This document shows, one piece after another, positions 44,901 to 54,664 of a stretch of DNA of 64,000 nt. The stretch comes from Trichuris trichiura (Eukaryota > Nematoda > Enoplea > Trichinellida > Trichuridae), in NCBI GenBank assembly GCA_037903355.1, contig JBAJFE010000042.1, positions 3,980,001-4,044,000 on the forward strand. The letters are read 5' to 3'. Each line of letters opens with the position of its first letter. Positions within the stretch are counted from its first letter, which is position 1. The notes below the pieces were generated by a model. The model saw only the letters and a list, made by a program, of their open reading frames with translations, made no database searches and was not told the DNA's origin. The position numbers were made by a program, and so were the translations under genes.

Positions 44901-44960
44901 TACATTTCTTCTGTTTGCCCACAGACGAGTTTGCAAGAGTACAGTCCGCTCTAAAAGCAT
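41941..44960 (-). CDS. AIFM1: Apoptosis-inducing factor, mitochondrial (AIF), 14 coding exons
   Basis: Flavoprotein oxidoreductase of the mitochondrial intermembrane space; in animals it aids respiratory complex assembly and can move to the nucleus in cell death. My model joins 44960-44870, 44798-44584, 44536-44350, 44298-44156, 44103-43973, 43914-43745, 43281-43205, 43154-42938, 42887-42781, 42735-42595, 42546-42404, 42356-42257, 42205-42056 and 42003-41941. All introns are GT-AG with consistent phases, giving 644 codons (human ~613). Visible: basic presequence (MLLERTVLLQTRLWANRRN), membrane segment (~85-105), FAD motif LLVGAGTASAAAAKA (~190), YKRPPLSKVLWW, CLIATGAKPR, NAD motif VTVVGGGLLGTELA (~360), VEPNVELAKKSG, AAGDCCSYYD and the C-terminal KGVVFYLRDQNIVGVLLWN. 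The 51 bp intron 42206-42256 is in frame and less certain. Intron 6 holds a foldback element. Confidence 0.92.
43349..43649 (-). mobile_element. PLE-derived foldback in AIF intron 6, 13 bp TSD
   Basis: The 301 bp insert has inverted arms meeting near 43530 (outer limits 43384 and 43648), with a minus-strand tail at the left. It is flanked by AACGTGAATATAT at 43336-43348 and 43650-43662. It makes this intron (43282-43744, 463 bp) several times longer than its ~50 bp neighbours. The ribozyme-like core is reduced to TCCTGAAAGCTACG. Confidence 0.88.
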
Positions 44961-45593
44961 TTCACCTCCTGAAAGAAAGCAAATAAACGATGAAGCAACA
45001 CTGACTTAAACGAATGCATTGCTCATGCAGCAACTTTTATTGTAGCGGATATACAACATAATTCAGTTTGCCCTAAACAAGCTAATACACAGGAACGCGC
45101 ATAAACTTTACCCAATCCAGTCCAGTTCAAAGAGGAAGTAACCTTGCTGCGTAAAGTACTGTAGTACGGACAAAATGTTGTTATGTATCAGGAGAACACC
45201 AACTATATATGCTACATTAGTGCTAAGGTAGAATGGATTACGTTAAAAACGTGAGATTTCGTAACAAGTACACAGCTCTTTTTTAACATTTATTTTCGGA
45301 AACAACAGTTTTACTCAACGTTGATCTAGAGAATGTTAATTCGAAATCGGTCGTTCCATTGTGAGCATTTACGCGATTAAATTAAAATAGAAGCAAAAGT
45401 TATGTGAGCTCTACGCGAGGTCCCCGTACACAAGGTGGTTCAGTAATCTGGTTCTTCTGAAACGATACTGCGGCTAATCTATTCGCATTAAACACATTAC
45501 AAACAGTAAGCTAGGTATACCTGCGAATCCTTGACGTCAGCCGAAGCAAGTTTCGCTTTTACTCACGTTTGCTAACTCTTATACGAAGTGGAA
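44961..45593. promoter_or_regulatory. Shared intergenic region between divergent AIF and TFIIB
   Basis: 633 bp separate the AIF ATG (minus) from the TFIIB ATG (plus), so both promoters must lie here or in upstream untranslated exons. An acceptor-like TTTCTTTCAG directly precedes the AIF ATG on minus (near 44966), which could mark a 5' leader intron or trans-splice site. I assign no specific transcription factor sites. Confidence 0.55.
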
Positions 45594-48500
45594 ATGAGTA
45601 ACGTTTCCTGTCCATATCACCCAGATGTTGAGCTTATTGAAGATCATCGCGCAGGAGATATGATCTGCCCTTGTTGCGGCTTGGTTGTTGGCGATCGGTA
45701 AGAGAATCGTTCTCCTAATGCAAAATGTGTCCGTTGTCATTAGCACTTTGTGCTGCTTGCCTTAAATTTTTGAAATGGCACGGACTCGTGGTTTTTTCGT
45801 GGGCTGCTTGTTGGCAGTTCTGAGTACAAAACAGTTTTCATTAAACCTTTTTCTATTTTCTGCCAGTTCTGCTCGATAAGGACATGAACAGACTGAGTTA
45901 CTGCATTTATACTTTGCATGTCTCAGGCAGTATTCAGAAACGTTGTATTAGGAGTTTCGCGCTATTGCCTCCATTACAAAAAAAGGCTGTTATATCTTTG
46001 AGGTCATGCCATAGCAATGGTGCTTTCCTGGTGCGAGTATACGCACTGTACGTTATTCCTTTATCCAAAGGTCTGTAATTCGTGGTACTCCAAAAGCTAC
46101 GGCATTTTTAGTGTTAACGTGATGTCAGAAGTCAGAATTGACCATCACATAATTTCATGTAGCTATCCCGTTTGAAGATGATACGAGACTGCTAGCTGCA
46201 GCTGAGGGCGATATTAGCTGATGAGTGCGACCCTCACATATGATCAGAGAGCGCCGACAAGACATAGCGAATCCCGGAAGCTTCGTCATAGCCTCTAATA
46301 ATAAAAACGATTTCAAGATAGGTTTGCCCTGAAATTTGTAAAATCAAAGTTTTCTCATGAAGAGGGCTATTTTTAACGAGAGAACGGACTTTTAACGATG
46401 CATTTTAAGTAACTGACGACCACAATGCATTCTCGCTCCTAGAAACCCAATTTACGGCTTCTAAAAACTATTAAACTGTTTAAACGTTGCACAAAATTAT
46501 TTCCATACTATATCCGTAGCATGCATTTGATACATTAATTGAATTTTGTCTGCTCTTGCGATCAGCAAGACCAAAACATAACGTTGCAATTACAGTGGAA
46601 CCTCCGAAGTTGACCGCCTCTCTAAGTTAACCGAACTTTGACAAGTTGGTTGGTCCGCACGTAAACAAACGCAAGCACAACCTCTATACGTTGACCACTA
46701 CCGTAAAGTGGGAAGTTGACCGCTTTAGCCGTGAACTGGTATATGCACGCAATGCTAACTTGCACTCTTTAAATTGGCCACTTCAGTTTGCTCTGTGTCA
46801 GTCGCTAGCAGCTGTTAACCATCATTGCCTCAATGTGCTGTTACTCAACATAGCGAAGTTTTTCATTAGCCTACATTGGAGATTCCTGATTACAGAACCG
46901 ATTCCGTCGCTTTGACGATACTTTTTCCATGCTTGCTGGCGCAGCTTGCGCGTTTCCTCAATTACATAACCTCTCACCTACGCGTCGGCAGCATTCGCCC
47001 ATTGAGCGAAATATGACGAATTAAGCCTAATTGTATTCGCTTGCGTCGATCTCAGCTCTATTCATTCGCTTTGCTATAGCCGTGCGGCAGGTAGCCTTAA
47101 CGTGTCTTCCCGAGTAAAGATAGCCCGACTTACGCAGTAATAGACGCAGTAATAGCTACAAGCTGGTTGCAGTTTGCGTTATGGCCAAACGGAAAGAATC
47201 GAGAGAGTTGGCACTGAAGGAAAAAGTGGATCTTATCCGCTTTCTCGAAACTAACAGTCAAAGGAAGACAGCAGAACGGTTTCATGTAAGCAAGACTACC
47301 GTTAGCAACATCCAGTGACGCAAACGTCAGTACTTGGAAAGATATGAGAGGGAAGGCGGAGACGCGCGGCGAAAAAAGAGGAGAACCTCTTTCGACCAAG
47401 TCAGTGAAGCAGCGTTAAGTTGGTTTAAGCGAATGAGAGCAGCTTATGCACGCATCTCTGACCCAATGATCCAATAATTTGCTAGAAGATTCGCCGTGGA
47501 ATTCGGGTCGACAGGATTCCAAGCATCAAGCGGTTGGCTCAAGAAGTTCAAGCTCCATCATAAGATTTCTCAGAAAATCATAAGCGGCAAATCTAGCGAA
47601 GTTTTGTTATTCGCTAGTGGCTTCAAGGAGAGACACTTTTAATGTCTACGAATGCAGCTTGTTCTTCAAGGCGATGCCTGATAGAAGCCTTGTACTGAAA
47701 GGCGACAAATGCAAAAGCGGGAAGCTCTCCATAGAACGCTTCAGTATGCTTCTTTGCGCTAGCGCAAATTGAGGAGAAGTTGAAGCCATTGGTAATTACT
47801 AGATCAGCGAAACCCCGCGCATTTAGGAACTAGAGGCCTGATGGCTCTCTCTGTCGCTTGAAGGTCAAATAGGCGAAGCGAATGAAGCGTTCCATCTTAG
47901 TAATCGTAGACAAATGTCCTGTCCATCCCCGCGTGAGGCACCTCTCAAACGTCGCGTTGACATTCCTGCTTCCAAACACTTCCTAAAGAGCCCAGCCTCT
48001 AGGTTAGGGATGGGGAATGTTTTTGCTGCCGCGGGCCATGCAGAATACTCAACTGAAAAACATAGCCTCCTTTGTTTGCATGTATGTTCATTTAAGTCAT
48101 CTCTCAAATAAAGAGAGAAAGGGAGATAAGAACAATACTTTCCGTCGGTAGGCGACCGTGGTCCACCCTACCGACTCGCACACTATTGCCGTCTACTACT
48201 TGCCTCCGAAGACTAAAGACATGTTTGTTGACAGAGAGCCGAGAGCAAGGCAGTCTTCCTAGCTAGGCTGATGCTCCCGGCTTGTTACGCAAGATTTATG
48301 TTCTTACTAGGATTTACATGCAATAGGTTTAGCACATTGTGAAAAATAAGCGTCCACAGTCAGATTTCACTGAATCTCGCATGCATGTGCGGTTGCCTTA
48401 GCAGGTGGGAGAGAATGTTTCGCTGGGCGGACGTTCCCTACCCTTTTACTAGGTCAAGGAGTAACAAAGACATTTAAAGCGAGCTTCCGCAGTGGGTCAT

Positions 48501-50465
48501 TAGCAAAGCAGAAGTTATCAACTCACCTGTGGGAGCGATTTCGATTGCTGCGTCCATTAATGCTTTGGACGCCGTACTTTTATCAGCTCTTTCTGGAATA
48601 AGGTTCTACCGGAGGCAATAAGGAAGTGCTTCAGGGGAGCTAAATTCGTCAGAGACGAAGAGGATGATGTCGAGCTTCAGCCTGATTGCTTGACTCGCTA
48701 TGCAGAGATTGAAGGAGTAGATTTCAAAGATTCGTTGCAATAGATGATGAGGTGACCAGTTCTACCGAACTCGACCCACGAGCAATCTTCCAGTCTATAC
48801 TAGCCGAAGCGGGAATCAGCGTAGGAGCAAGTAGTGCAGGAGACGACGCAGAAGAGGAAAGTGACAATGAGACGGAAATGGTACAAAAGCTGAAGGAAGA
48901 GGACATCGGGCGCATGTTAGCGCAGCTGAAGTGTTTTGCTTTTTAAAAATGCGCATAAATGCTGAGTGGGGTAGTTAGCTCGGAGGCCGTTCTTACCGCT
49001 TATATTTGCAGTAAGAACAAGCACCAGACTAGAATTGACACTTTTTAGGAAGCATTTTAGCCCCTGAAAAGCCTTATGGATGATTTTACAATGACGTTAT
49101 TTTCATGCACCTCGCCATTTAATAGACTTCCAATAGATGCTGTGCAACAGAATAAAACGCGTACAGATACCAATCTATTCGGCCGATCCGCTTATACCCA
49201 CAACCTCCTTATGTTGACCAGTTTTATTCAGTCTGTTGGGTGGTCAACTTACGCAGGTCCAACAGTATTGTTGAAATCGTCTTACTTGTAGTCTACTTGA
49301 TCTGAGGCAGTGTGCACGTTTTCAGTGTTGTGGACGTCAGTAGCGAATGGAGATCATTCAGCAGCGATACCAATTCTAAGGATCCAAGTCGTGTTGGTGC
49401 GCCTGAAAATCAATTGCTTTCTGGTGGATTTTTGTCAACAAGCATTGCCAGTGGCTCTAGTGCTGATGACTCTAGCCTTGGAAACCTTCAGAGAAAACAG
49501 ATGGTATCCTCATTGTTTTTAAAACGCTTCGCATTTCTGACTAATGATTGATCCCACTTGATAGAGTGCGGGTCAAGACCGCCAACTCATTCAGGCGTTT
49601 GGTATCATTCGGGAAATGGCCGAGCGTATACACTTGCCAAAGTCCATTCAGGTATGTTTACCTTGGTCTCCACGCTTTAATCTATATTTAATTTTAGGAC
49701 CAAGCAAACGTTTTGTTTAAGCAAGTTTTAGACACGAAACAGTTGAAGGGTAAAAATTCGGAGGCTGTTGCGGCTGCATGTTTGTACATTGCTTGCCGAA
49801 AGGAGGGAGTTCCTCGAACGTTTAAGGGTATTCTTATATGTTACGTTCTTATCTCTCAATCAGCTGCTTACATACTAAGAAATTTGCGCTGTTTCTCGCA
49901 TGAGCAAAAAGGAAGTTGGCCGATGTTTCAAACTGATCATTCGAGCACTAGAAACAAATTTAGAATTGATCACTACTTCGGATTTCATGGTATACTCATT
50001 TTGCGTTGGTTAAAATGCTTTGGCTTGTTTTTGTAGTCTCGATTCTGCGGAAATTTGAATTTGCCTCAGTATGTGCAGACTGCGGCGACTCACATTGCCC
50101 GTAAGGCTGTGGATATGGATCTAGTATCTGGGTACGTTGCATTCCCAAAAATTGTCTAACGGTTTTGAGAAACTGCCGCTTTGAATTTTAGTCGAAGTCC
50201 TATTTCAATTGCAGCAGCGGCCATTTACATGGCTAGTCAAGCGTCAACAGAAAAGCGAAGTGCGAAAGGTAACAGTGTAACAGACTCCTGCTATTAATAC
50301 GTTAAAACGTTTTTGTCTTTATCATGTTTAGATATTGGCGAGGTTGCCGGTGTTGCTGAAGTCACCATCCGACAATCCTATAAGCTGATGCTTAGCTCTG
50401 CGGCCCAACTGTTCCCAACTGAGTTCAGGTTTAGCACGTCCATTTTAGACCTCCCTGTTACTTAA
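45594..50465 (+). CDS. General transcription factor IIB, 8 exons
   Basis: TFIIB bridges TBP-bound promoters and RNA polymerase II in the preinitiation complex (nucleus). Exons: 45594-45697, 49326-49503, 49565-49651, 49698-49827, 49880-49989, 50037-50131, 50192-50268 and 50332-50465. All introns are GT-AG and phases agree, giving 304 codons against ~316 in human. Visible: N-terminal zinc ribbon (C6, H9, C25, C28; [20 protein letters not shown]), B-reader/linker ([11 protein letters not shown], then DPSRVGAPE), first cyclin fold ([30 protein letters not shown]), second cyclin fold ([49 protein letters not shown]) and C-terminus [17 protein letters not shown]. Intron 1 is 3.6 kb because a Tigger sits in it; all others are 46-63 bp. 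The start ATG gives the usual short leader before the zinc ribbon. Confidence 0.96.
47181..48946 (+). pseudogene. Degenerate Tigger transposase
   Basis: ATG 47181 opens [20 protein letters not shown], then [16 protein letters not shown], a CENP-B/Psq helix-turn-helix. A Tc5-type domain follows ([20 protein letters not shown]), then [20 protein letters not shown] of the catalytic core. The first catalytic site reads FNVYE where FNADE is expected, so the aspartate is lost. There are several stops, a hAT MITE at 48005-48446, and an acidic C-terminal frame at 48752-48946. Not functional. Confidence 0.85.
48005..48446. mobile_element. hAT MITE nested in the intronic Tigger
   Basis: A diverged copy of the hAT MITE family: left end TAGGGATGGGGAATGTTTTT, right end GACGTTCCCTACCCTTT. 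The flanks CTCTAGGT (47997-48004) and TACTAGGT (48447-48454) agree at 6 of 8 positions. Internal stretches such as GCCTCCTTTGTTTGCATGTA match the other copies in inverse orientation. Confidence 0.8.
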
Positions 50466-51180
50466 ATGCTTTTCAGTTAAACAGATTTTTTTTGGTAGGG
50501 GCGCTTTCTTCTCATTTACTTATTGATTACTGCTTCTATATTTCTGTTCGCGTATCTATGTAGTGGAAGTAGATAGCACGTGGCCGTGTTAAACGTAAAC
50601 TAAGCTGTCGAACTGTGAGCACACGCGGAAATGAGAAAGAAACGTTTCCTGAAAGCTGCGCAATTTTCTGAAATAAACGAAAATGGCTTAATCAGTTTCG
50701 CCGCATTTTCTTTTCGTTGACAGTATTTTCTACATTTACGTGTTATGAGCAGCTTTGATATCCTGTGTTTAGTGGTATAACGTTGCTTCAAAATTTTCCT
50801 TTCCAACCAGGTCATTTTCTGTGGATACGGCTATGTTAAGCTACTGGTTGCGATTTTTTCTTCCGTCGTTAGTAGCAACAAGTCTTTTTTTCAAACTAAA
50901 GGTTTTGTATTCCAGGGCTAAAAATCATGCCTAATGTGAGCTTTTCTTCTTTAGTCAGCCTGTTAGCATGTTTAATTCACGTGAAGTGTTGTCTTATTTC
51001 CCTTAAATTAAGTGGTAGGATTCATCATTCGCAATGACAAGGTGGCGAAAAGATAAGTGCAGCGGTGCGCGAGCCGTCTTGCAGTTTTCAAGTGATTTTA
51101 TTGGTTCAAAATGCTAAATGCGGCACATTAATTGTTCATAGTGCAATGACCATTCTCAATCCCGAATGCGATTCGTTAGC
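50466..51180. other. Tail-to-tail intergenic region, TFIIB and MSP
   Basis: Both neighbours end here, so it should carry both 3' untranslated regions. No other feature recognised. Confidence 0.5.
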
Positions 51181-51549
51181 TTATAAGTTATAGTGAATAG
51201 TTATAACCTTCTTTTTAATAACGTCACATTTTTGCATGTATTCCATGTCAAAAGCTTTCGGGCCATCGTCAGGCACATTGATCCATTCAATGTTGAACCG
51301 ATCGTTCAGTCCGTCTTTGAACTCGAACGGATTCAAGGTGACGGTTACGTTAGTGGATTCAGTAGGAGGCAGGTAACCATTTTCCGCTGAAAACTTAATT
51401 CTATCTGGAGCTGTGGATTGAATCGTCCACATAACTGGTTTCGGCCCGTCGTCTGTCAGACGTATGGCATAAACTTGGTCTTTGCTGTATGGCGCGTTGA
51501 AAGAAAAGCGCTTGTCTGGCTGAGTTTTAACTTCGTCTTGCGCTGCCAT
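51181..51549 (-). CDS. Major sperm protein (MSP)
   Basis: Single-exon gene of 122 codons for the nematode cytoskeletal protein that assembles into filaments driving amoeboid sperm crawling and, in some worms, acts as a secreted oocyte signal. It has the immunoglobulin-like MSP fold: FNAPYSKDQVYAIRL (strand pair near residues 17-31), LPPTESTNVTVTLNPFEF in the middle, and DRFNIEWINVPDDGPKAF, matching the family EWTNTPDGA region, with a basic end VIKKKVITIHYNL. I chose ATG 51549 (MAAQDEVKTQ) because it gives the usual ~125-residue length; an in-frame ATG at 51597 would add 16 residues without family similarity. No introns, as is common for MSP genes. It is diverged from the well-known C. elegans form. 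Confidence 0.9.
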   Translation of the reverse strand: MAAQDEVKTQPDKRFSFNAPYSKDQVYAIRLTDDGPKPVMWTIQSTAPDRIKFSAENGYLPPTESTNVTVTLNPFEFKDGLNDRFNIEWINVPDDGPKAFDMEYMQKCDVIKKKVITIHYNL

Positions 51550-51849
51550 AATTGGGACGGAATAAGTAACACGACCGTATGAGCAATAAACTGGCAAGTA
51601 ACTGGCACAGTAACCGACGTTAACAGGTAGTGTTAATTTTAAAGCTTTTCACGTGCTAATCACAATCTGTGGTCATTTCGTGGTTTAAACTGAAATTTAA
51701 TTCTTTGCAAACAATTCTTCATCTTCAGCCCCTTGCTAAACAAGCTGACATGTGAATGTTAAAACCAGTTGTCCTTGGACGTTTTTTTGCGGGCGTGGTA
51801 TGCGAAAATTCTACAGTAGATTATGCATGAGTAAAACTTCGAAAAGTAA

Positions 51850-52040
51850 AAGTGAACTGCTCTTGTTCCGAAACGTACGGTATAGAAATTTTTCTGTATT
51901 TTCTCTAACAATTTGCTCATCCATTCGTTGGTAGGGCACTTTGAAGTTTACTTACAGATACATCAAACAGGTTAAACCCGTGAATCAGAAGATCAACTAT
52001 GAAACAACCTATGCCTCTTAAAAGACACCCCGTCTTTGTG
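51850..52040 (+). mobile_element. 5'-truncated PLE 3' end
   Basis: It begins within a ribozyme-like core (TTGTTCCGAAACGTACGG, without CTGANGA). It continues through the AATTTGCTCATCCATTCGTT arm and ends in the tail CTATGAAACAACCTATGCCT, then AAAAGACACCCCGTCTTTG. One arm only, so no hairpin. Confidence 0.7.
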
Positions 52041-52052
52041 AAATACTCTAAA

Positions 52053-52227
52053 GCAGTGTTTCTCAACGTGGGCCCTGGGAGGTTTTAGGGGAGCCCTCGA
52101 AGCCAGGGGGCCCTGGAGGATAATGCGGCAGGACATTGTCCCAATAAACGGTGTGCCCTTACAAGGATTAGGGGGGCCCTGACAAGGCCTAGGGGAGCCC
52201 TGGGGCAAAAAAGGTTGAGAAACTGTG
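52053..52227. mobile_element. Short hAT-type MITE (175 bp), GC-rich
   Basis: The left end is CAGTGTTTCTCAACG; the right end, opposite strand, is CACAGTTTCTCAACC. Flanks CTCTAAAG (52045-52052) and CTGTAAAG (52228-52235) differ at one position. The interior is rich in GGGGAGCCCT and GGGGGCCCT motifs. A different family from the CAGGGGTGGGG MITEs, but with the same terminus as 62681. Confidence 0.85.
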
Positions 52228-52299
52228 CTGTAAAGCAAATGTTGGAAACGCACGTAACTGCGCATAAGTTCTAATTAGCATATTTCGTGGTGCTCAACT

Positions 52300-52695
52300 A
52301 CTGTTTGTGCCTGTACCACCTGCTGGACGAAGTCCCTTCTGATGTCAAGAACCTGAGGTCGTTGGCCTCGCATGGTTTTAACCTAAGACTACCGGTAGGG
52401 CGGTGTGACTGTGGCCTCCTCTTGTTATACAGCCGTGCCCAGGGTTGCAGAAGGTCACCCTGCTTTAATTCGCGGTCCCTATGCGTCGTTATTTCCCCGT
52501 ACTATTGTTTTTCCGTGGGTCACGGTATCTCCAGGGTCATTTGCCTAAGTAGGGAGCATCGACGGTCTATATAAACGGCTGTCGCGGGGATGGTTTAGGT
52601 CGCCGAATTGGTCGTATTGCTGTCGTACCACCGTTGCTGTTCTGTACCGTATACACCAAGTTAACCAGAATACCCTTTCAATAAAAGACTTACAT
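52300..52695 (+). mobile_element. Possible LTR-like segment
   Basis: TATATAAAC near 52569 is followed ~110 bp later by CAATAAAAG near 52678. This is the same TATA-to-poly(A) spacing as the solo LTR at 8819, and the region is GC-richer than its flanks. I found no matching TG/CA ends with a target duplication, so the limits are guesses. Confidence 0.3.
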
Positions 52696-52700
52696 CTTTT

Positions 52701-52869
52701 CATAATGCAAAACTATATTACGTAATAGATTCCCGTTTAATGCGGGCTAACTCCGGAGCTTTCGGATCCGGATTTAGAACCGCTGAAGATGGGTCTCGGT
52801 TGATCCGAAAGCTCCGGAGGTAGCATGCATTAAACGGGAATCTATTCCGTAATAAAGTTTTGGATTATG
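52701..52869 (+). mobile_element. PLE-derived foldback
   Basis: Arms of ~69 bp (CTATATTACGTAATAGATTC, TCCGGAGCTTTCGGATC and complements) surround a short loop. The right arm is followed by the tail ATGAAAACATACGCTCCCGT and ACCAAGAAACC. Part of the ribozyme-like core sits on the arm. No clear target duplication seen. Confidence 0.75.
52783..52814 (+). ncRNA. Hammerhead-like core
   Basis: CTGAAGA, T, stem II GGGTC / GATCC (one G-T wobble), GAAA, GCTC, CGGAGG. Flanking AACCG and CGGAGG can pair for three or more bases. Confidence 0.55.
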
Positions 52870-53091
52870 AAAACATACGCTCCCGTACCAAGAAACCACA
52901 TTTTCAAGACATGTCTGTCGCATATCGTCGCAAGAAGCTCTGCTCCTACACTGTTCAACTGCTTTTGTTTTATTTAATCCAACGCGCCTGCACAGGAATA
53001 GGTTTGAGCCAGCTATTTCACTAGCTGTCCCACTCCTCCACCTATCTCCCATTCCTCCACCTCCTCCTCCATCCACGAGCCAGCTATCCCA

Positions 53092-53330
53092 CTCCTCCAC
53101 CTCACTGAAGACGGAACTAGAGCGTTCCGAAAGCTCTAAAAAATAAAGGTGAATGTATTGGTCCTGTTCAATTTTTCCTAATAATCGCCCATCCACCCGC
53201 TGGTAGAGCAATTGTTTCGTTTGAATTACAGATACGAAGCAGATAAGAACGGGAAAAGCCGTAAAAGATCTAGAAAACTATGAAACATCATCCCGTTACG
53301 AAGCATCTAATTTTCAAGAACAGGAATGAT
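53092..53330 (+). mobile_element. 5'-truncated PLE 3' end with ribozyme-like core
   Basis: The core at 53105-53136 reads CTGAAGA, C, GGAAC / GTTCC, GAAA, GCTC. The CATCCACCCGCTGGTAGAGC arm and the tail CCCGTTACGAAGCATCTAAT, then TTTCAAGAACAGG, follow. The copy closely matches the right half of the foldback at 18542-18877. Upstream are imperfect repeats of CCCACTCCTCCACCT (53028-53100). Confidence 0.75.
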
Positions 53331-54655
53331 GACAACAATATACTCTAATAAAGACCTGTGTGTGTTCATTATTTTACGAAGTAAATATTTAATGTCTGAT
53401 AACAGTGCTTAAGCAGTATTTTGTTTCGCTTCGCAGCTCGGGCCTATTGCCTGGTGCATCTGAACTCTTTGGTACCACCATAAGGGAATTAATGAAACCA
53501 AAAGAACCGTTTGAAAACCGCTGATTTGATCAATTTCGTCGATGGTGAGACGAGATGGTCTGAAAGCTCTAAGGAGTACTTTGAACTTGTAACGTCTTCA
53601 AGAGAAAAAAGTTTTCCGCCTGGTTTGAATCCTTCCGCTAAACAACCCTCCCATTCTTACCTCTTTCTTTTTGTAAAACTAATGATACCATCGAATGAGC
53701 GGAAAAAATTATGGAAGTATTAACGCATACCTTTGAATCAAGGCAACAGCACAAAGAATGCCACCTTAGGGTTTCTCTGGTGAGTCAGACCTGCACTGTC
53801 GTTCTCACTGTCATAAGAAGAATTCTACTTTTGCGTTTGCTGAGCCAGTTGAGTCAAGTCGATTTCGTTGTGTACTACGAAATTACATCAGGTCTCTTTG
53901 TCAACGAAAGGTGAGGACGGTGAACTATCTTTCCTTCGTGAGAATAAATAGGCTGCTGCATCATAAGAGAGATTGCACCTTCTGCGACGATGTCGTGCGA
54001 CTCAGGCGCGCGGGAAACAACCGGAGTCCGACGTGATCGTGGACAGAGATATCTGTGAGTAAGGGAACATAGTTTGAAGGTATGGATGGTGTGGACAAGT
54101 ATTGTCACTGCGCATTATGTCATTTTTCACAAGGTGTGAACGGAGGCTGGGGTTAAACAGCTGTGCAGCTCATTTATTGCTGCAGACAAAGGTTCCCATC
54201 AGTGCAATTCTGCGTGAAAGAGCCAAGCATAGCCGTAGACAATTGTACTAGTCATTAGACTTTTGTCGAGTGGATTTCCGACACAAAACGGAGCACCATT
54301 GAATGGAAAATGACCACGAGAGCAGTTGCAGCGCCACCATTCCCCAACAACCACGGTGGTAACAGAAAAACATCATCAAACCGTAGAGATTGACGCATCT
54401 CTTCTGCAAGAGAACTGCAGCCGTACGGGTCCTCTATCTCATTAATGAAAACGGCTGAAACCTCTGAGGTCTTCGTTCGTAAGTGCAGTATCCAGTCTTC
54501 TTTAATTAAACGATAGATAATGCATTAAAAACTAAGCATTCTAACGGGCGTGTGCAAGTTCGTAGTTAAAGTACGGAATGTTCAGCTCGTGAAAACGTTT
54601 TATTGAGCGATGCCTTCAGCAAGCCACTGTTCCCGTCTTCAGCGCAAACATGATG
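53331..54655. other. No recognisable gene
   Basis: Short frames only. A half ribozyme-like core (minus GCGCTGAAGACGGGAAC) lies at 54630-54646. Confidence 0.4.
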
Positions 54656-54664
54656 GCATAGACC

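Larger units (their letters stand above)
46593..49265 (+). mobile_element. Tigger-type element inside TFIIB intron 1
   Basis: The left end CAGTGGAACCTCCGAAGTTG follows TA (46591-46592). The right end, read on the opposite strand CTGTTGGACCTGCGTAAGTT, precedes TA (49266-49267). At 2,673 bp it has the size of a full Tigger and contains transposase remnants in the gene's sense orientation, plus a hAT MITE. It is the long relative of the MITE at 14020-14205. Confidence 0.9.

Noticed and set aside
50429..50508. An extra intron at the GTTTAG after TTCAG in the last TFIIB exon
   Set aside because: Reading through gives [14 protein letters not shown] then stop, which matches the conserved TFIIB C-terminus; splicing would end the protein at once.
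51550..51597. Upstream in-frame ATG for the MSP gene
   Set aside because: The added 16 residues have no MSP similarity and would exceed the usual family length; ATG 51549 is preferred.
53028..53100. Minisatellite-like CCCACTCCTCCACCT repeats
   Set aside because: Few, irregular units; noted with the adjacent PLE end but not called as a satellite array.
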